This document shows, one piece after another, positions 24,601-37,597 of a stretch of DNA of 64,000 nucleotides. A model generated the notes under the pieces. It was not told the DNA's origin. It saw nothing but the letters and a program-made list of their open reading frames with translations, and ran no database searches. How positions within the stretch are numbered: the first letter of the stretch is position 1; each line of letters starts with the position of its first letter. Source of the DNA: Chromobotia macracanthus (taxonomy: Eukaryota > Chordata > Actinopteri > Cypriniformes > Botiidae); contig JAZGTH010000068.1 of the NCBI GenBank assembly GCA_036877525.1, forward strand, positions 5,572,501 to 5,636,500. Reading direction: 5' to 3'. The translations under genes were made by a program, and so were the position numbers.

Positions 24601-27600
24601 CCAAAGTTACTCAGATGGGACCTTATACTTACAGGTGATCTAATATTCTTAAAATGTGCAGGATAATCTGTATTTTCTGAGGAATGTTAAATTGGTCCGA
24701 CACACCATCTCTGTGCAAGCCACCATCATTTGTTTAGTGAATTATTCGCTCTGTTGTCAGTGGCAACAACTTGGGCAGCACAGACAGGAAGTGACTCATG
24801 TTTTCAGAGGATCGCAAGCAGGAAATGTTTTTTAAGTGAAATGGCAGATGATGATTTATGATGTACTTATTAAAAAAAGCTCATGTTTTGTTTTCCATGC
24901 TATTATTATGAAAATGTAGAGTTTTTTATTCTGTCTAGATAATTTAAAACCCCATTGTGATGTTAACATTAAATAAAATGTTTCTCCTTTTGTTCTAGGG
25001 AATATCGACCAAGGGAAAACGTCACTTTCCTTGAAAATGGGACAAAAATCTTTGCCACAAATCCCAAGAGCTTTGTGTTTCTTCGTAACATGTCAGTGGG
25101 AGACCCTGAGGTGGACCGCGTGACAACAGTTAACATTCCATATATTGTAAGAATGTATATTTTGTTTGCCTGTTTTTAAATAAGCAACAAACAACTTTAC
25201 ATTTGGATTAATTCTGTGCATTTTTGCCATTTTCTCAACTCTAAATATGAAGCGTTTATTTAAAAGTTTTCCTTTTTCAGGCTGTGATGAATGAGTTGAA
25301 GTCCTACAACTTCCTCCTGAGGTCTGGTGTGTCTATGCTGTTGGGCTCTATGGGTGTTGAGGTGTTTATGAATCACACCATCCACGAGATGTTGTGGGGT
25401 TTCAAAGACCCACTGCTGACCAAACTCCACAGCTTAAGACCGGAAGTGGAAGAGTATTTCGGTCTTATGTACAATGTAAGAATCTTGAAAATTTACATCA
25501 TTTTGGTCAATCAAAATGAAGACTATAGCTTAATTCAGGGAGTTTAAACAAACTGAATGTCAGCTGTTGCATATTTTGCCAGACTGTTTTAAAATATAAT
25601 GTTATTTCTTCATTCTGTAATATGTTCTCCTCATGTCTGATTTAGAGTTAGTTTGTGTAATCAGTGTATATCAGACACACAGAGCTCCTCTAGCACGTTA
25701 AAGATCAGAAAACGATAAACGTGACGATATTTTGACCAGGGTTTGACACAGTGGCCTGGTTTACTGTAAGGGGTTCGAGATGCTATTAAGGGATTACATA
25801 TCAGTTAGATTAAAAAATATATTAAACATCTGCAGTTTGGGCATTGAACTCGCTTTCAGTAATAAAACCTTTAGACTCTCTGCTTTTAAGTCCTGGCAGC
25901 TTAACATCCCACTAATCTTACATTCAGTAGTTTTCATTGCCTTTAGCCATTTAGTGTTTCAAGCGAATTTGATGTAATAGTTTTAGCATTGCATTAAATC
26001 TGGCTGTATTTACTGACCACAGAAAAATGGGACCCATGAGGGTGAATTTGTGTTCCACACCGGAGAGAAGAACTACATGGACTATGGCAAGATTGACACA
26101 TGGAACGGAATCAGGTACGAGTCTTTCCCAACCTGCTCTGCCTGACTGACACAGTGAGAGTATTGGCACTCACTTGTCCTCTGAAACTGGGACACACACA
26201 CACTTGTAGTAGGTGATAGGCGAGTCAATATCGGAGTATAAAGTCCGTTCAAACAGCTTCAATACACTTTCATCATTTTTAAAGTAGGGCATATTGTATT
26301 TCACAACATCAAATCACTTTCTGTGCAGAATTCTATGTTTTAGTTTAAAAACAAAAGTTGTGGTACACAGTATGAGCCGTGTGCTCACTGTCTGTTATTG
26401 TTGCTAACAGGCAGATGAATTGGTGGTCTTCTAACCAGAGCAACATGATCAATGGAACAGACGGCAGTGTCTTCCACACCTTCCTGTCCAGGAAAGAGCT
26501 TCTCTACATCTTTGCTGCTGATCTGTGCCGGTACGCAGTGTGTTTAATTGCTTTCCAGTTACTCAGCTACCATCTTCCCCCGTGCACGCTTGCTCAGACT
26601 CTTCTCTGTGCAGGTCCATTCATTTGGCTTACGTTCGTGACACAGAGGTGAAGGGAATCCCTGCCTTCCGATTCGCCCCTCCTTCTGATGTTCTGGCTCC
26701 TCCGGATGAGAACCCCAGTAACGCTGGATTCTGCGTGCCCGCCGGGGATTGTCTGGGAAAAGGAGTCCTGAAAGTCAGCGTATGTCGGCAAGGTAAGATT
26801 GTACCGTCCACCCCCACCGTGCGCTTGGGGGGGCTGGATTGTTGAAGCAGGTTTAATCGTGTGATGGGGTATTGGCCTACTTTTAAAAAGCACCTGAAAG
26901 AAAACCTTTAGAATAGAATTACACTGAAAAAATGCCAATTTCTTTTCTTTGAACATGTGAGGGTTGAACAGTAATCACATGCCAGGAACTTCAGTGTCCT
27001 CAGTGTGTGATCTAGACTGATGCACTCGAGTAAACCGCATGTGTAAACAGTGCTGAACTTCTGGCTCTCTGTTATCGGTGACTCTTCTAACTGGAGTTCA
27101 TGTTAGATAGGGCTGCTCTGTTTGCTCACTCCTGGACTATGACAGAGAAATCAGGGTTCAGTACTTAATGAATAACTTTTACTCAAATTTTATGACTTAA
27201 TCACTTGACCTGCAACAGATTGCTCCTTCATGATATGTATTGCTTCCTCCATAGACTATTCAGCGAATATTATTTTTGAACGATTGTAAACTCTCGCTGT
27301 GATGACACAAGGACTCCTGACGTGTCACAGCTGCTTGTATTTGCACATACTTTGATTAGTCATCTTTCTAGAGGGGGTTATGACGGGTCAGTGATGGTAT
27401 ATTTAGGACGTTATTATCATAGTTTAGAGAGAATGTGGGGTCAAAAGACTTCACTCTCTACTCTAGTAAAATAATTACTGTAATTTCAAATAAAAAGTTT
27501 TCAGATTTTGAAGGCTTTAGTTATGCCATTATATGAAGAAGTATTTAAAATTCTGCTCTACTTCTAGGTCACTTAATCAAATGAGCACATTTGTGACATT

Positions 27601-30470
27601 GACCGAGTTAACTCGGGTCACATTTCTTTTCTTTCTTTGAAGCGCACAAGGTGATTTTTGGAACTGCTTCAAATCACATGAGATAACTGGCTTGTACAAA
27701 CTTGTGTCCTGTCAGTGCTGTCAGAGAAGCAAACCCGGGATGTGCCAAATAATTTGAAATGATCAAATCTGTGAACTTTATCAGTGGAACTTTTTAGTCA
27801 AACTGATCATGAAAAAAGAATATGTATAAAGCCAGAAAAATGTGAAACGTTTTAGCAGTCTCAGACGTATCTGAACAGCTGTTTTGTGTATTTGGCGGTT
27901 GTTTATGGATCTTGCTCTGATGACTATCAGAAGAAGACAATGTTTTCTGTCAGTCTAGTTAAGACAGAAAATGACTCTTGTGCTCTCTTATCAGATAACA
28001 GAGAATATCAGACATGTGAGATCTAAAAACCGCACACGACTTTAATCATCTTTATTTAATGAGCTGTCATGAAGAGAATTAAGATGTTACTATTTTTAAA
28101 TCTTCACACAGACCTTTTCATGTCATAAGCATATCCAGACATGAATTCTATAAATGATTGTTAACTAATCTGTTTGAAGGGAACAACAACTTATGCCGTG
28201 CCTTCCCGTTTCTCCTTTAATATACAGGCGCTCCCATTGTTGTGTCATTCCCACATTTCTATCAGGCCGAAGAGAAATACATCAATGACATCGAAGGAAT
28301 GAACCCCAATGAGGCAGAGCATGAAACATACCTCGACATCAACCCAGTAAGCAGTTCTGAACCACTGATCTCTTCATTCCATTATGGTTTTATATTATCT
28401 GTAAATAGTATTCACACCTCTAAACTGAAGCTGACCCACTCTGGTTTAAACATGGAGGAATATAAAAACCACACCTTTAAAATTGATTTCAAATTTACCC
28501 ATTGAGTCTCTTACCTTGTGCTTGTTTTCCGCAGACCACGGGGGTCCCCATCCGTGCCTGCAAACGAGCTCAGCTGAACATCATACTCAAGAGAGTCAGT
28601 GGCTTCCCGTGAGTGAGACAGCTCAGGAAATCACAATAATGTTCTTGTGGAATTACTCATAAAACTAATGACATTTTCCTTTTCAGCAAAACAAAGTTCC
28701 TGAATGGGACTATTTTCCCCATCATGTATGTCAACGAGGTGAGTTTATTTGCTTTGTTATCTTGTTTTGTTTATTCGTTTTCAATGTTCATTGGTTTTCA
28801 CAGTCATGTTTTTATTTGATTGTTAGACGGCGACCATTGATGACGAGTCTGCTAACCAGATGAGAACGCTTCTGTTGATTGTGACAGTGGTGTCTAATTT
28901 TCCCGTCATCATTGTTGGTCTGGGGGCCATTTTACTGGTGGTCCTCATCTTCCTCGTCTGCAGGAACCGCCAGAGAAAGGTAAACAACTTAAAAGTCATA
29001 AGATCTTCACAAGCTTCTTGGGGAAAGACTAGAAATGTTGTTCATAGGTTAACAACACCTGGATCGATACAACATCCCTTTCACACAGTAATCCTGGTAA
29101 TTTACCAGCAAATTACCAGAATGGCTTTACTGGTAAATACACAAACGTTCCATTTATACAAACAATTCTGTCTTTTTTCAAGTAATTTACCATTCACATT
29201 TACACTCTTGCAGTTGCTTTTGACCCAACAACATATTAGATGAAAATCTCTTCTATTACGTCAGCGCATTCTGTGATTTCATTGGTAATACTTTTCTGCG
29301 TTCACACATAGCATTTTACTGGTAAATTACTGGTAATGTTACAACTTTTTTTTGGACTTCTTCGGACTTCTTCAGAGAGATTTTGCCTGTTAATTTTTCA
29401 AAAGGTCCTGTTTACATGATCTCATAACGGTATTTTGCCAGTAATTTACCAGTAAAGACAGCATATGTGAAAGGGGCTAATAATTATGGTTAATATTCTC
29501 CCTAAAACCAGGACAACAAAAAGCACTTTTTGGCATTTAAAATGCCATCACCTTTGCACACATTTGTATTGAGAGTTATTTCTCTAACCTTACTTTAATT
29601 TGGCACATGTGCAGTTGCATGCGAGACTGCATGCGCTTAATCTCTGCGGCATGTTTTACTTTATGTAATGTTTTATTTCTTTTGTTATACTGTTTTGCTT
29701 TGTAGTATATAGTCATTATTTTAATTGGATTGGTTATGACCTAAACGTAATGACACCGGACTGCTCAAAACATTTTCCTTAAAATTGTTTTGTTCTTTTT
29801 GTTTTATAAACTAATGGTCAGTCTTAAATTTATCACATGAAATCTGCAGATGATGCATAATGCTGTTATGTTTTAATTTACAGTAACGTTTTTCCTCCCT
29901 TTTTTGTTTCTATTCAGAATGAAGTAAAACGTATTGATTTTACTGAGGCTTTTCATTCTTTTGCTGTAAGTCTTCATTTTCCCCTGCATACACATTTTCT
30001 TTCATTTTCTTAACATTTGCCCGATTTGTCATAATTAAAGTTGGTTTAAAGCACTACTGTTATCATTTTAGTGTTTTGATGTTATTGATTTATACAAATA
30101 CTCTTCTTATTGTTTTGAACAGTAACATATTTGTTTCCACACATAATCCATTGCGTTTCCTGCATGGTTATTGTTTAGTAACTGGTTATTGTTTATTGTT
30201 TCGGCAGTGTTGTAAAGTGTTATTTTGCTGTAAAGTGTTATGTTGCTGTTTGCTGTTTCATGTTATTATTCTGTTGTTATGATTAGACACAGTGCAGACT
30301 TGCACTCTAACGTTCCTGTTGTTGTAACGTTCCTGCAGACGGCGAAAGATGAAACGGCTTATACCCAAGTCAGCAACCAGACGGAAGATTCCCCGGAGAA
30401 CCGTACCAATCAGCCTTCGAGGAACGGCTCTTATATTGCCATGTCACCAGTGGAGGCACAGAAGTGTTGA
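21142..30470 (+). CDS. scarb2: scarb2 (LIMP-2-like CD36-family receptor), 13 coding exons, 531 aa
   Basis: Join 21142-21264, 24474-24634, 24999-25146, 25281-25475, 26023-26114, 26411-26530, 26614-26792, 28228-28346, 28535-28608, 28687-28738, 28827-28979, 29918-29965, 30339-30470. All introns are GT-AG and phases agree. LIMP-2 is a lysosomal membrane protein with a large lumenal CD36 domain that binds beta-glucocerebrosidase and helps lipid handling. Seen here: an N-terminal signal-anchor (about residues 8-32), the ectodomain with VYMQYFFFNVTNPEE, GPYTYREYRPRENVTF, MLWGFKDPLL, SNMINGTDG, NAGFCVPAGDCLGKGVL and VVSFPHFYQAEE, about ten N-glycosylation sequons, and a second membrane segment (about 434-464). 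It matches SCARB2 better than SCARB1 or CD36. The cytosolic tail is about 65 residues and differs from mammalian LIMP-2: no ERAPLI dileucine, but YTQV and YIAM tyrosine signals. A teleost paralogue (scarb2a, b or c) cannot be assigned from sequence alone. Confidence 0.94.
21300..21335. repeat. 12-bp tandem repeat, 3 copies
   Basis: CTGATGTCAGGG three times, starting 36 bases into scarb2 intron 1. Confidence 0.9.
21564..21805. repeat. (CT)n-rich microsatellite
   Basis: About 240 bases of CT dinucleotides broken by GT, TT and CC steps, in scarb2 intron 1. The long Ser-Leu and Arg-Glu open frames across it come from the repeat. Confidence 0.96.
21806..24473 (+). other. scarb2 intron 1, unique part
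   Basis: The rest of the 3.2-kb first intron. It has no recognisable exon, RNA gene or element. Confidence 0.6.
26793..28227 (+). other. scarb2 intron 7
   Basis: AT-rich intron of 1.4 kb with no recognised feature. The donor AAG|GTAAG and acceptor TATACAG are canonical. Confidence 0.7.
29076..29475. mobile_element. MITE-like element, CCCTTTCACA termini, scarb2 intron 11
   Basis: CCCTTTCACA at 29076 and its reverse complement TGTGAAAGGG at 29466-29475 bound a 400-bp segment. Inside both ends are repeated forms of TTTACTGGTAAATTAC and GGTAATTTACCAG, themselves near-palindromic. It has no coding capacity. The structure is that of a short non-autonomous DNA transposon; the superfamily is not determined, and I could not read a clear target-site duplication. 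Confidence 0.72.
29918..29965 (+). CDS. scarb2: scarb2 exon 12: 48-bp in-frame tail exon, possible cassette
   Basis: This small exon (16 codons, NEVKRIDFTEAFHSFA) is phase 0 at both ends, with TATTCAG before it and GTAAGT after it. Skipping it would leave the reading frame intact and remove a stretch of the cytosolic tail, so it could be alternatively spliced. The mammalian tail has no equivalent that I recognise. Confidence 0.7.
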
Positions 30471-31860
30471 TGAAGATCATGGTGGAGTCACTCTTGGGGA
30501 ACTCACGACCACAAGTTGTGCATCCTCACCCCCTTTTATGTATATATAAATATATTACTTTTCACTGTGCGACTTGTCCTGGGGGCCTGCCCCACACCCT
30601 TACCGACATCTGCTGAGAGTCACTGATTATAAGGTTGACTTTATCAGCATGGCCTTCTTAAAATGCCATATCCTCAAATGAAAAGTTGTGTGTCAAACTC
30701 AAAGCACCCAATTCTATTTCTGTTTCTGGAGATATCTGTTGCCTACTCATGAGGGGCCTCAAAAACACACTCTTGCCTTTAAAAAAGAAAAGTATGCATC
30801 GCATGTTCCCAGAATTCGACACAGAGTTCCTGAGGGGGTCGCAGACCCTGAAGGAGCTGGACACCATCCAGAACACTCATGTCTAGGAAAGGCTTTGCTC
30901 TTACAGCGTTTGAATCTCCTCCCACACTACTGTATGCAGGTCTGCGCATGCAGGCCTGCAACTAACAGCGCTCTTTATTTGTCAGACCCTTTGATAATGA
31001 GCAGATAAATGCAAACTATCCATTTAGTCCCTCTAAGAGTATTTGGGGGGATAAAAGGTCTAATATGCTAAAAAAAAACTGGGTCTAATCCAGTACCTGT
31101 GTGTGTGTGATTCTACATACCAGAATGTGTGTGTGTGTGTGTGTGTGTGTGTCAGCAGGCATGCCTGCGCTTACATGTTGCGTCACTGTAGTGAATTGCT
31201 CTGGTGGGTCACGGGCCACCGTTTTGCACGATGCAGCGTGACAGGAAGTGGACACTACTGGTCTTTTCATTTCACATCCAGTAGCCTTTAGGGCCAAATG
31301 AATTTTCTCAAGGGATTCCAGAAGCATTAAAATGACTTTAAAAAGTTTAGATGGTCTGCTTTAAAACTAAAGTCATCGTGCTATAGAAATCGTTTACCTT
31401 TTTTGTAATGAAAGGACTTCAGATGTAGGTGACTCACAAGTAAGACTTGAATCTTTCTTTGCCTTACAAATACTTACAAACACAAAATGTGAGTTTGCTG
31501 TGTGCCGATGGCAGACGAGCACTTTCGTTTTGCCTGTAAAAGACACATCAGGCTACCTCTTACCCAATCCAATCTGGAGTCGCAGCATGTGCAAATCAGT
31601 GTCACAACACGCATTCGCTTTCAGAGCATAAAGCGTCTGTTTTAAAAACTTGTGTATTATGGAACCATTGGCAATGAATCCGATGCCAAACACTTGTTGG
31701 GAAGGTAGATATTTGTGGATGTTACTTGACTTAAAATCATCTGTTACGTGCTGTAGCCACGGTTTGGGTGATCACAGCCCATATTGTGGCAGGTTATGTT
31801 ATCTTAAAGATTTAGTGTAAGGTTTAAACTGGAAATAAATTGCACAGTGTGTCGTACATC
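30471..31860 (+). other. Probable scarb2 3' UTR
   Basis: No gene follows on this strand for 8 kb. AATAAA at 31834-31839 is the first good poly(A) signal; another at 33232-33237 would give a longer UTR. A GT microsatellite lies at 31126-31152. Confidence 0.4.
31126..31152. repeat. (GT)n microsatellite
   Basis: About 13 TG dinucleotides. Confidence 0.95.
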
Positions 31861-33379
31861 TGGACCACAACCGATAACAGAGGGAAAGTAATTCAAGCTT
31901 AAACATAATAGATCATTAGTCAATTACAGTGACTCTTAGAGAGTGAAATATTTAGTTGTCGGCACACTGTATATAATTGTTTAAAAAATGGCCTTTAGAC
32001 CATCAAACCCTGCTGGACCATTTTTATCTCAAGTATTGAGTAATGTGACCTGAGTAAGATCTTCAAGCTGAGCCATTTCTATACGGTTTCCTGGTGGTGA
32101 CTTTTGAGATGTGCTGCCCCTTGTTCACCTCCCTCTGTGTTTGACCAAAGATAACATTGGTTTGGTAGGAAACTGGTTTGTTTACTTTTCACGGTGTGTA
32201 TAGTGCCATCGATATCCCATTAACAAATGCACCATCACGGCCCTTATTATTTACAAGGGCAAATTTGGGGAAAAGGTTATTTAAGTCACAAACTATTTTC
32301 CAGATCACACCATGTGAGTTTATAATGTGTTTAATATTGCCATAGTGTGCACATAAACTCAGTATTATGTATTGACACAGCAATACAAAGACATGTACAA
32401 AACAAATTTTATAATGAAGTAAAAAAAAGGTTTTGTAATCAGACAATATTTATGTATGCAAAAGTTCAATGGTATGTACATCTTTTCTTAGATCTTTTCT
32501 TTGGTCCTGTTCATTTCTATATATTTTAATTATTTTGTGATATTACAAGTGGGGTCATTGAGCACATTTCTGTTTTCTTTCTTCCTCCTTCACAGATTTA
32601 TGAAGTAGTGAACATAAAGAGAATATTGTCCCAAATCTAAGATGGAACAGTGTTTATGTGCTCGTGAAATAGTAATGTTGATTGACTAGGGCGTGTGTTA
32701 TATCTGTGGGGTTTGAGCCTGTTGTGTGATGATGATCTCCTCTTAAACAACCTTCTCAACACACTGTTTTGTCCAGCTGGAACAACAAAGGGAAGGCTGA
32801 GTGTCTTTGAGTTCTGTTTAAGGAGATTGCCACAGTGCCATGTGGGGTACAAGGGAATTTTCCTTTGCAATCTTACCTTTAATTTTTAGATGAATGAAGC
32901 CCTCCTTCAGGGATGAGCGGTTAGTGCCATACATCCTGTTTTTCATTTGCTTTAGTAGCGAAACGTTTAAGTAGTGTAGCAATTGTGTTTCTTTTTGGCA
33001 TATGTTTCAGGGCTTGTAAATTACCCCCCAACATCTTTCAGGGTGGTCCTAAAAACACTGAACATTTCATCTCCTGAGATTTGTTGCGTTTTTGCTGCTG
33101 AGAATGACAATCCTTATGTCACATTAGGTGCAAGATCATTTCAAGTAATATTCATTTTTAGTTTTGATAATTTACACTGCACAAATCTTTCTACAATGCT
33201 TTTGTAAACATTTCTAGTGTTATTTTCAAAAAATAAAAACATAAAACAAATGTTGAAAATCCTCCAAATGCTGTGTGGCCTTTTCAGTCTTCTGCCCTTT
33301 CAGTTTCTTACGCCCTGTGCACGTCCCTGCGCACATTTGTCAATTTAAGACTTTTTGCTGTCCCTTCATTTTAAATAGT

Positions 33380-33646
33380 GATAACACTTCATAAAAAGGT
33401 TCAAAAAATTGTTAACATTCATTAAGTACATAAACTACAATACTTGTACAGCAATTCCTAATTTTAGTTCATGTTAATTTCAACATTTACAAATAATTCT
33501 TTACATTTGAAGTTCTCTGGTAACATGAAGAAGCTTTCAACAGCTGTGTATGTATTAACTTAATGAACAGACTCACAAATGCTGTTAGTTCATGTTAGTC
33601 AGTGTTAACTAATGATACTGAGTAAAGCCTCACTGTAAAGTGTCAT
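33380..33646. mobile_element. Teleost MITE-like repeat (GTTAACT-rich)
   Basis: The segment begins GATAACACTT, ends TGTAAAGTGTCAT, and is filled with words such as TAGTTCATGTTAATTTCAACATTTAC and GTTAACTAATGATACTGAG. This layout, with ACACTT ends and alternating TTAAC/GTTAA words, is a very common interspersed repeat in zebrafish-like genomes. This copy is diverged. Confidence 0.7.
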
Positions 33647-33779
33647 ATCTGACTCGCTGATTTACATTTTCATTTGTGTAGTTTTATTACGGCAGAAGAA
33701 TATTGTCTGTTTTCTCATGATGTGCAGACTGTCTGCTGAACATGCTCAGATTCATGCTCACATGATTCCCAACTGTGTG

Positions 33780-34180
33780 TGAAATTTCGACCCCCTTGTT
33801 CTGATTGGTTCACTGACTGCGGATGTCGCTACCTGATTGGTCTTTGTCTGTAAAGCTCGCGCACGCACACAATCTTAATCCCAGCCACAGCGGGCAGACG
33901 CAGGGGGGTAGTCATTTCACGCGTGGTCACATTCGGTCGCGCTGTTCCAGATCATCAGTTCATTTGAAATGGAGAACGCAGACTGCAGTGATTATGTGCA
34001 CATGAAGTGTATCGTGTGTACACAGTGAGAGTGTGTCTCACACTCTCACTCTTTCCCAAGAAAAATGTCACGACAAGTAACGAGCAGTCGTGAGCGGAGA
34101 AGCGCGTTAATGACGCTTCACCACGAGAGGGCGCGAGTGTGTCACTGCTGGAGCGTGTTGTGTGTGAGCGCAGAGCAGAT
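33780..34180. promoter_or_regulatory. Orphan CpG-rich patch with CTCF-like site
   Basis: This 400-bp patch is clearly richer in CpG than its surroundings. It contains ATTGG (reverse CCAAT) words, a CACGCGTG palindrome, and CCACGAGAGGGCGC at 34121-34134, which differs from the CTCF core at one position. No coding exon on either strand is recognised near it. Confidence 0.5.
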
Positions 34181-37100
34181 CAATAATAATCACTGAAAAC
34201 CTTCTGAAAGTCACAGTCCTGTTCTCTTCTCAACCAGGCCGCATTACTAAACTCCAGGACGAAACCCAGGGAGAAGGCTGCTATAGCAGACCTTACGCCC
34301 GTTTCCCACCCTGCCATCATCAGATTGTTCTGAATCACAGTGAGGTGCCCCAGTTTTGATTGATTGATTGATATTATTGATCCAGTAGTTTATTTCACAC
34401 ATATGTGCTTGACAGAGTGACTGTATCTTCTGTATCTCAACACAAGGTTGAGAGCAGGTCAAGTCGAGCTGCAGCTTCTTTTAGCACCAGTGGAGGAAGA
34501 CGAGGTTTTTGGTCTGGTGTGTTGAGATGCTAATCTGGAGCGTACATATAGATGGCATAGAATTAATATTATCTTTACAATTTGTGTTCAGCCGTTAGAC
34601 ACTTATTAATATTTTCTAATAATTTAATCATTTGATTTGTTACATCAACCCTTCAATACATTTATCATTCATTTTATTAACAGATGAAGCACTCAGATTG
34701 TAACATTGAGATACTCAGTTTATTTAAATAGTTTTTTCCCCAGTTTTGGTGTCTGTTAAGTTTAATGTTTGGTCTTTGCTTGGAAAAAGTGAGGACTTCC
34801 TGATGTTGGAGAAACACAATGAAGCATTTATCATCTCGTTACTCTCAGTAGGTTTTATGAACGTTCCACTCATTTCATGAAGGGTCATGAGAGGTTAGTA
34901 AAATCCAGAAGATGCAGATACATTTCCTTTGCTCCTGTTTTTAGGTCAACAGCAGTTGTTGCCTGATAAATATAATTACACACCTCATGAACTCAGTAAG
35001 ATAAATTTTGTTAAGATTAGTGTTTCATTTGGATTTGAAGCTATCTGGCATCTGAACACAGCAATACTGAATTATCTTAATAAATTAACCTCATCTGTAA
35101 AGATGTGCTTTTATCTTCTAATAGATTTTACTGTGTTGGATAATCTCCTGTGGGAGTATTAAATTCATTTGTTGCATTGATGTAGACCCAATTGTGCAAT
35201 TTAATTTCAGAGATCGGATGCATGTGTGTTAGATTATTTCCCCCCAATATTCACGCTGATAGTAGCAAGCAGTACTGTGAGCCAGGTTGCTTCTGTATGT
35301 TCACTAAGATTTTTAGCAGTAAAAAATCTTGGGCAGTTTGATTTGCAGGTCATGTATTCAGTTCACCTACTACAAATCCTGAAACAGTGTAATTGTTTTC
35401 CAAATGTAGTAGTGATTAGTGATCTAAGCTTCAGTTGCAGTTTGGTCATATAAACATGGTTGCATGTAATTTTCCTGATTTGTTGTTTTACAGTTGATGA
35501 CATGGAAAGTTTTACAACACCATTATGGTAAAGTTATGTGCTTTTATTGCAGATAATCTCCAGGTTACGTTTCTCATTCCTTACACAATAATATCTTATG
35601 TGTAACATGCTCTTTCATTGCCTTAACAGCATAATGGCCTAAGTGTGGAGTTTACCTTGATGGCTCAAGGGGACAGTACAATAAACAAAAAAAGTCTCTC
35701 TCAAAGCTTCTTCTCATTTTGAACAGGAAGCTGAGATATGGAGAACTGGACAGGGAATTTCCTGTGTCCGTTTGTAGGCTGTTCACAGAAACACAAGGGT
35801 TTGAGAAGCTGTCAGTATTATGTGTTTAAACATGTTTTGGGGGGGTCACTGTATTATATATAGTGAATGAAGTTCAGTACTGACCTATAAACCACAGTTC
35901 CAGAAGATGTCATTTCCTCTTTCAGGTTATATAACACCCTAACCGATGTTTAAATTACAGAACAATGTTTACTGTAAAACCAGTTTAATAAATTATTGCT
36001 TCGGCATGCTCACAAAAAGTAAGAATATCTGCATAATGCATAATTCTCACCTACTGAATATTTAGAGTTTTAGTGAAAGTGGCTCTTGCTCTCGTGTCAG
36101 ACAAATGCAAGACATTTTCTGTGGCTTTAGGATTCTTTTTCTGTACAGACCTTTTGTTGCTATGGCTGATTTGTTGTGCTGTAACTCATTGGGTGCCATG
36201 ACATCATTTTCCACTGCTTTTCATTGGCACGTCTTTTTTAAGAGAAAGACACAATATTACAGTGGAGACAACCACAGTATCCTGACTGCCTCTGAGTGAC
36301 CCACTTAAAACAAGTGTGTCTGGCGTTTTGGAATCATTAAGTGCTATAACTGTTGCATAACTTTATGAAGTAAACAGGTTTCCTGTATAAATCAATGTCT
36401 GTGTTTAGTGTAAGTCATATCACGTTCTTTTACCACCTGAGGGGTGACCTTGATTTACAGCTCTAAACCATTTCACAGACAGTAGTTTGCTTGCAATGGT
36501 AATTTCCCAACAGAACAGAACATGGTACTGTTATTTAGTAAGTTTCAAAAAAAGCATCTCAAATCCAGAGACGGACAGTGAAGCAGTAATGAGTTTAGCA
36601 GTGATGTCTGAGCAGAAGAATTTTTACTGTATATCTCACACAGTTTTCCTGCTGTGATTTTATTATTCATCCAAGACTGTCCTGCACATCCACCTTTTTG
36701 TGGTTTTCCACAGCTGAATGAATCACATCAGAGGCTCTGACTTGCTGCAGAGGTCTGTCGGTGTAGATCGGTTCTTCTGGAGAAGGTGTAAAGCAGTCAT
36801 CTGCAGCTGCATTAATGCAGATTCTGTTTTTAGACTGATTTTACAGCAGTCAGCAAGTGGGTAAAGTACAAGCTGTTTGTGAACTTTATGACAGTGTAGT
36901 CGGGAATTTATGAATGCTGAAATGTTGATCACAGAGCTCACAAGGTCAAAATGACTTAAGCTTATAGAAATATTGTGTTGCTGGTGCATTAGGCCAAATA
37001 ATCCGTAAACACTTAATTCAATTACTTTTTTAAACACACTCATGTTGGTTTTCAGGTTTTAGGCACAACGCAAGCAAAAATGAATGATGCTGGAGTGCCA

Positions 37101-37597
37101 ACATCTATATCTGGCACCTTATAATTTGTAAACAGCACTGGAAGAATATGTGTCTGATGATGTCATGGTGGTGTTGAAAATGGTCCGTTAGCAGCTGCAT
37201 CAAATTTACGCAGTAATCTAAACTCAACAGGATGTGACTGGACATCAAACTACTGTGACCGTCTCACTGTTACTAACTGCTCTGTGAGAGAGACACTTCT
37301 GCACACTGAATGGGCAAACAGGAAACCACAGGATGACCATCACAGGCCCGCATTATGTGCTTATGTAAGGTATGCTGTGTGCTTGATGGTTCTGTTTATT
37401 ATTGTGTCCAACATGAGATCTATCTGCAGAATCCAAGCAGATATTCTGAGCAATCTCTTAAATAGACTAGCAGCAGTGTTAAATGTCTCACATGCCTTTG
37501 AGTAAACAGATGATGGAAAAGTGTGAAAATAAAGTAGATAAACATGTTAATATTGTCAGGACTGAACAGAACATAATAACCACACATCCCACAGAGT
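34181..37597. other. Intergenic, nothing recognised
   Basis: AT-rich sequence with only short open frames. No exon, RNA gene or clear element was identified. Confidence 0.55.

Noticed and set aside
28860..29243. 127-aa frame overlapping scarb2 exon 11
   Set aside because: The first part is exon 11; the rest is intron read-through past a canonical donor (AAG|GTAAAC) into a MITE.
34929..35162. Possible exon reading GQQQLLPDKYNY after a TTTTTAG acceptor
   Set aside because: No homologue recognised, no partner exons and the frame decays into AT-rich sequence.
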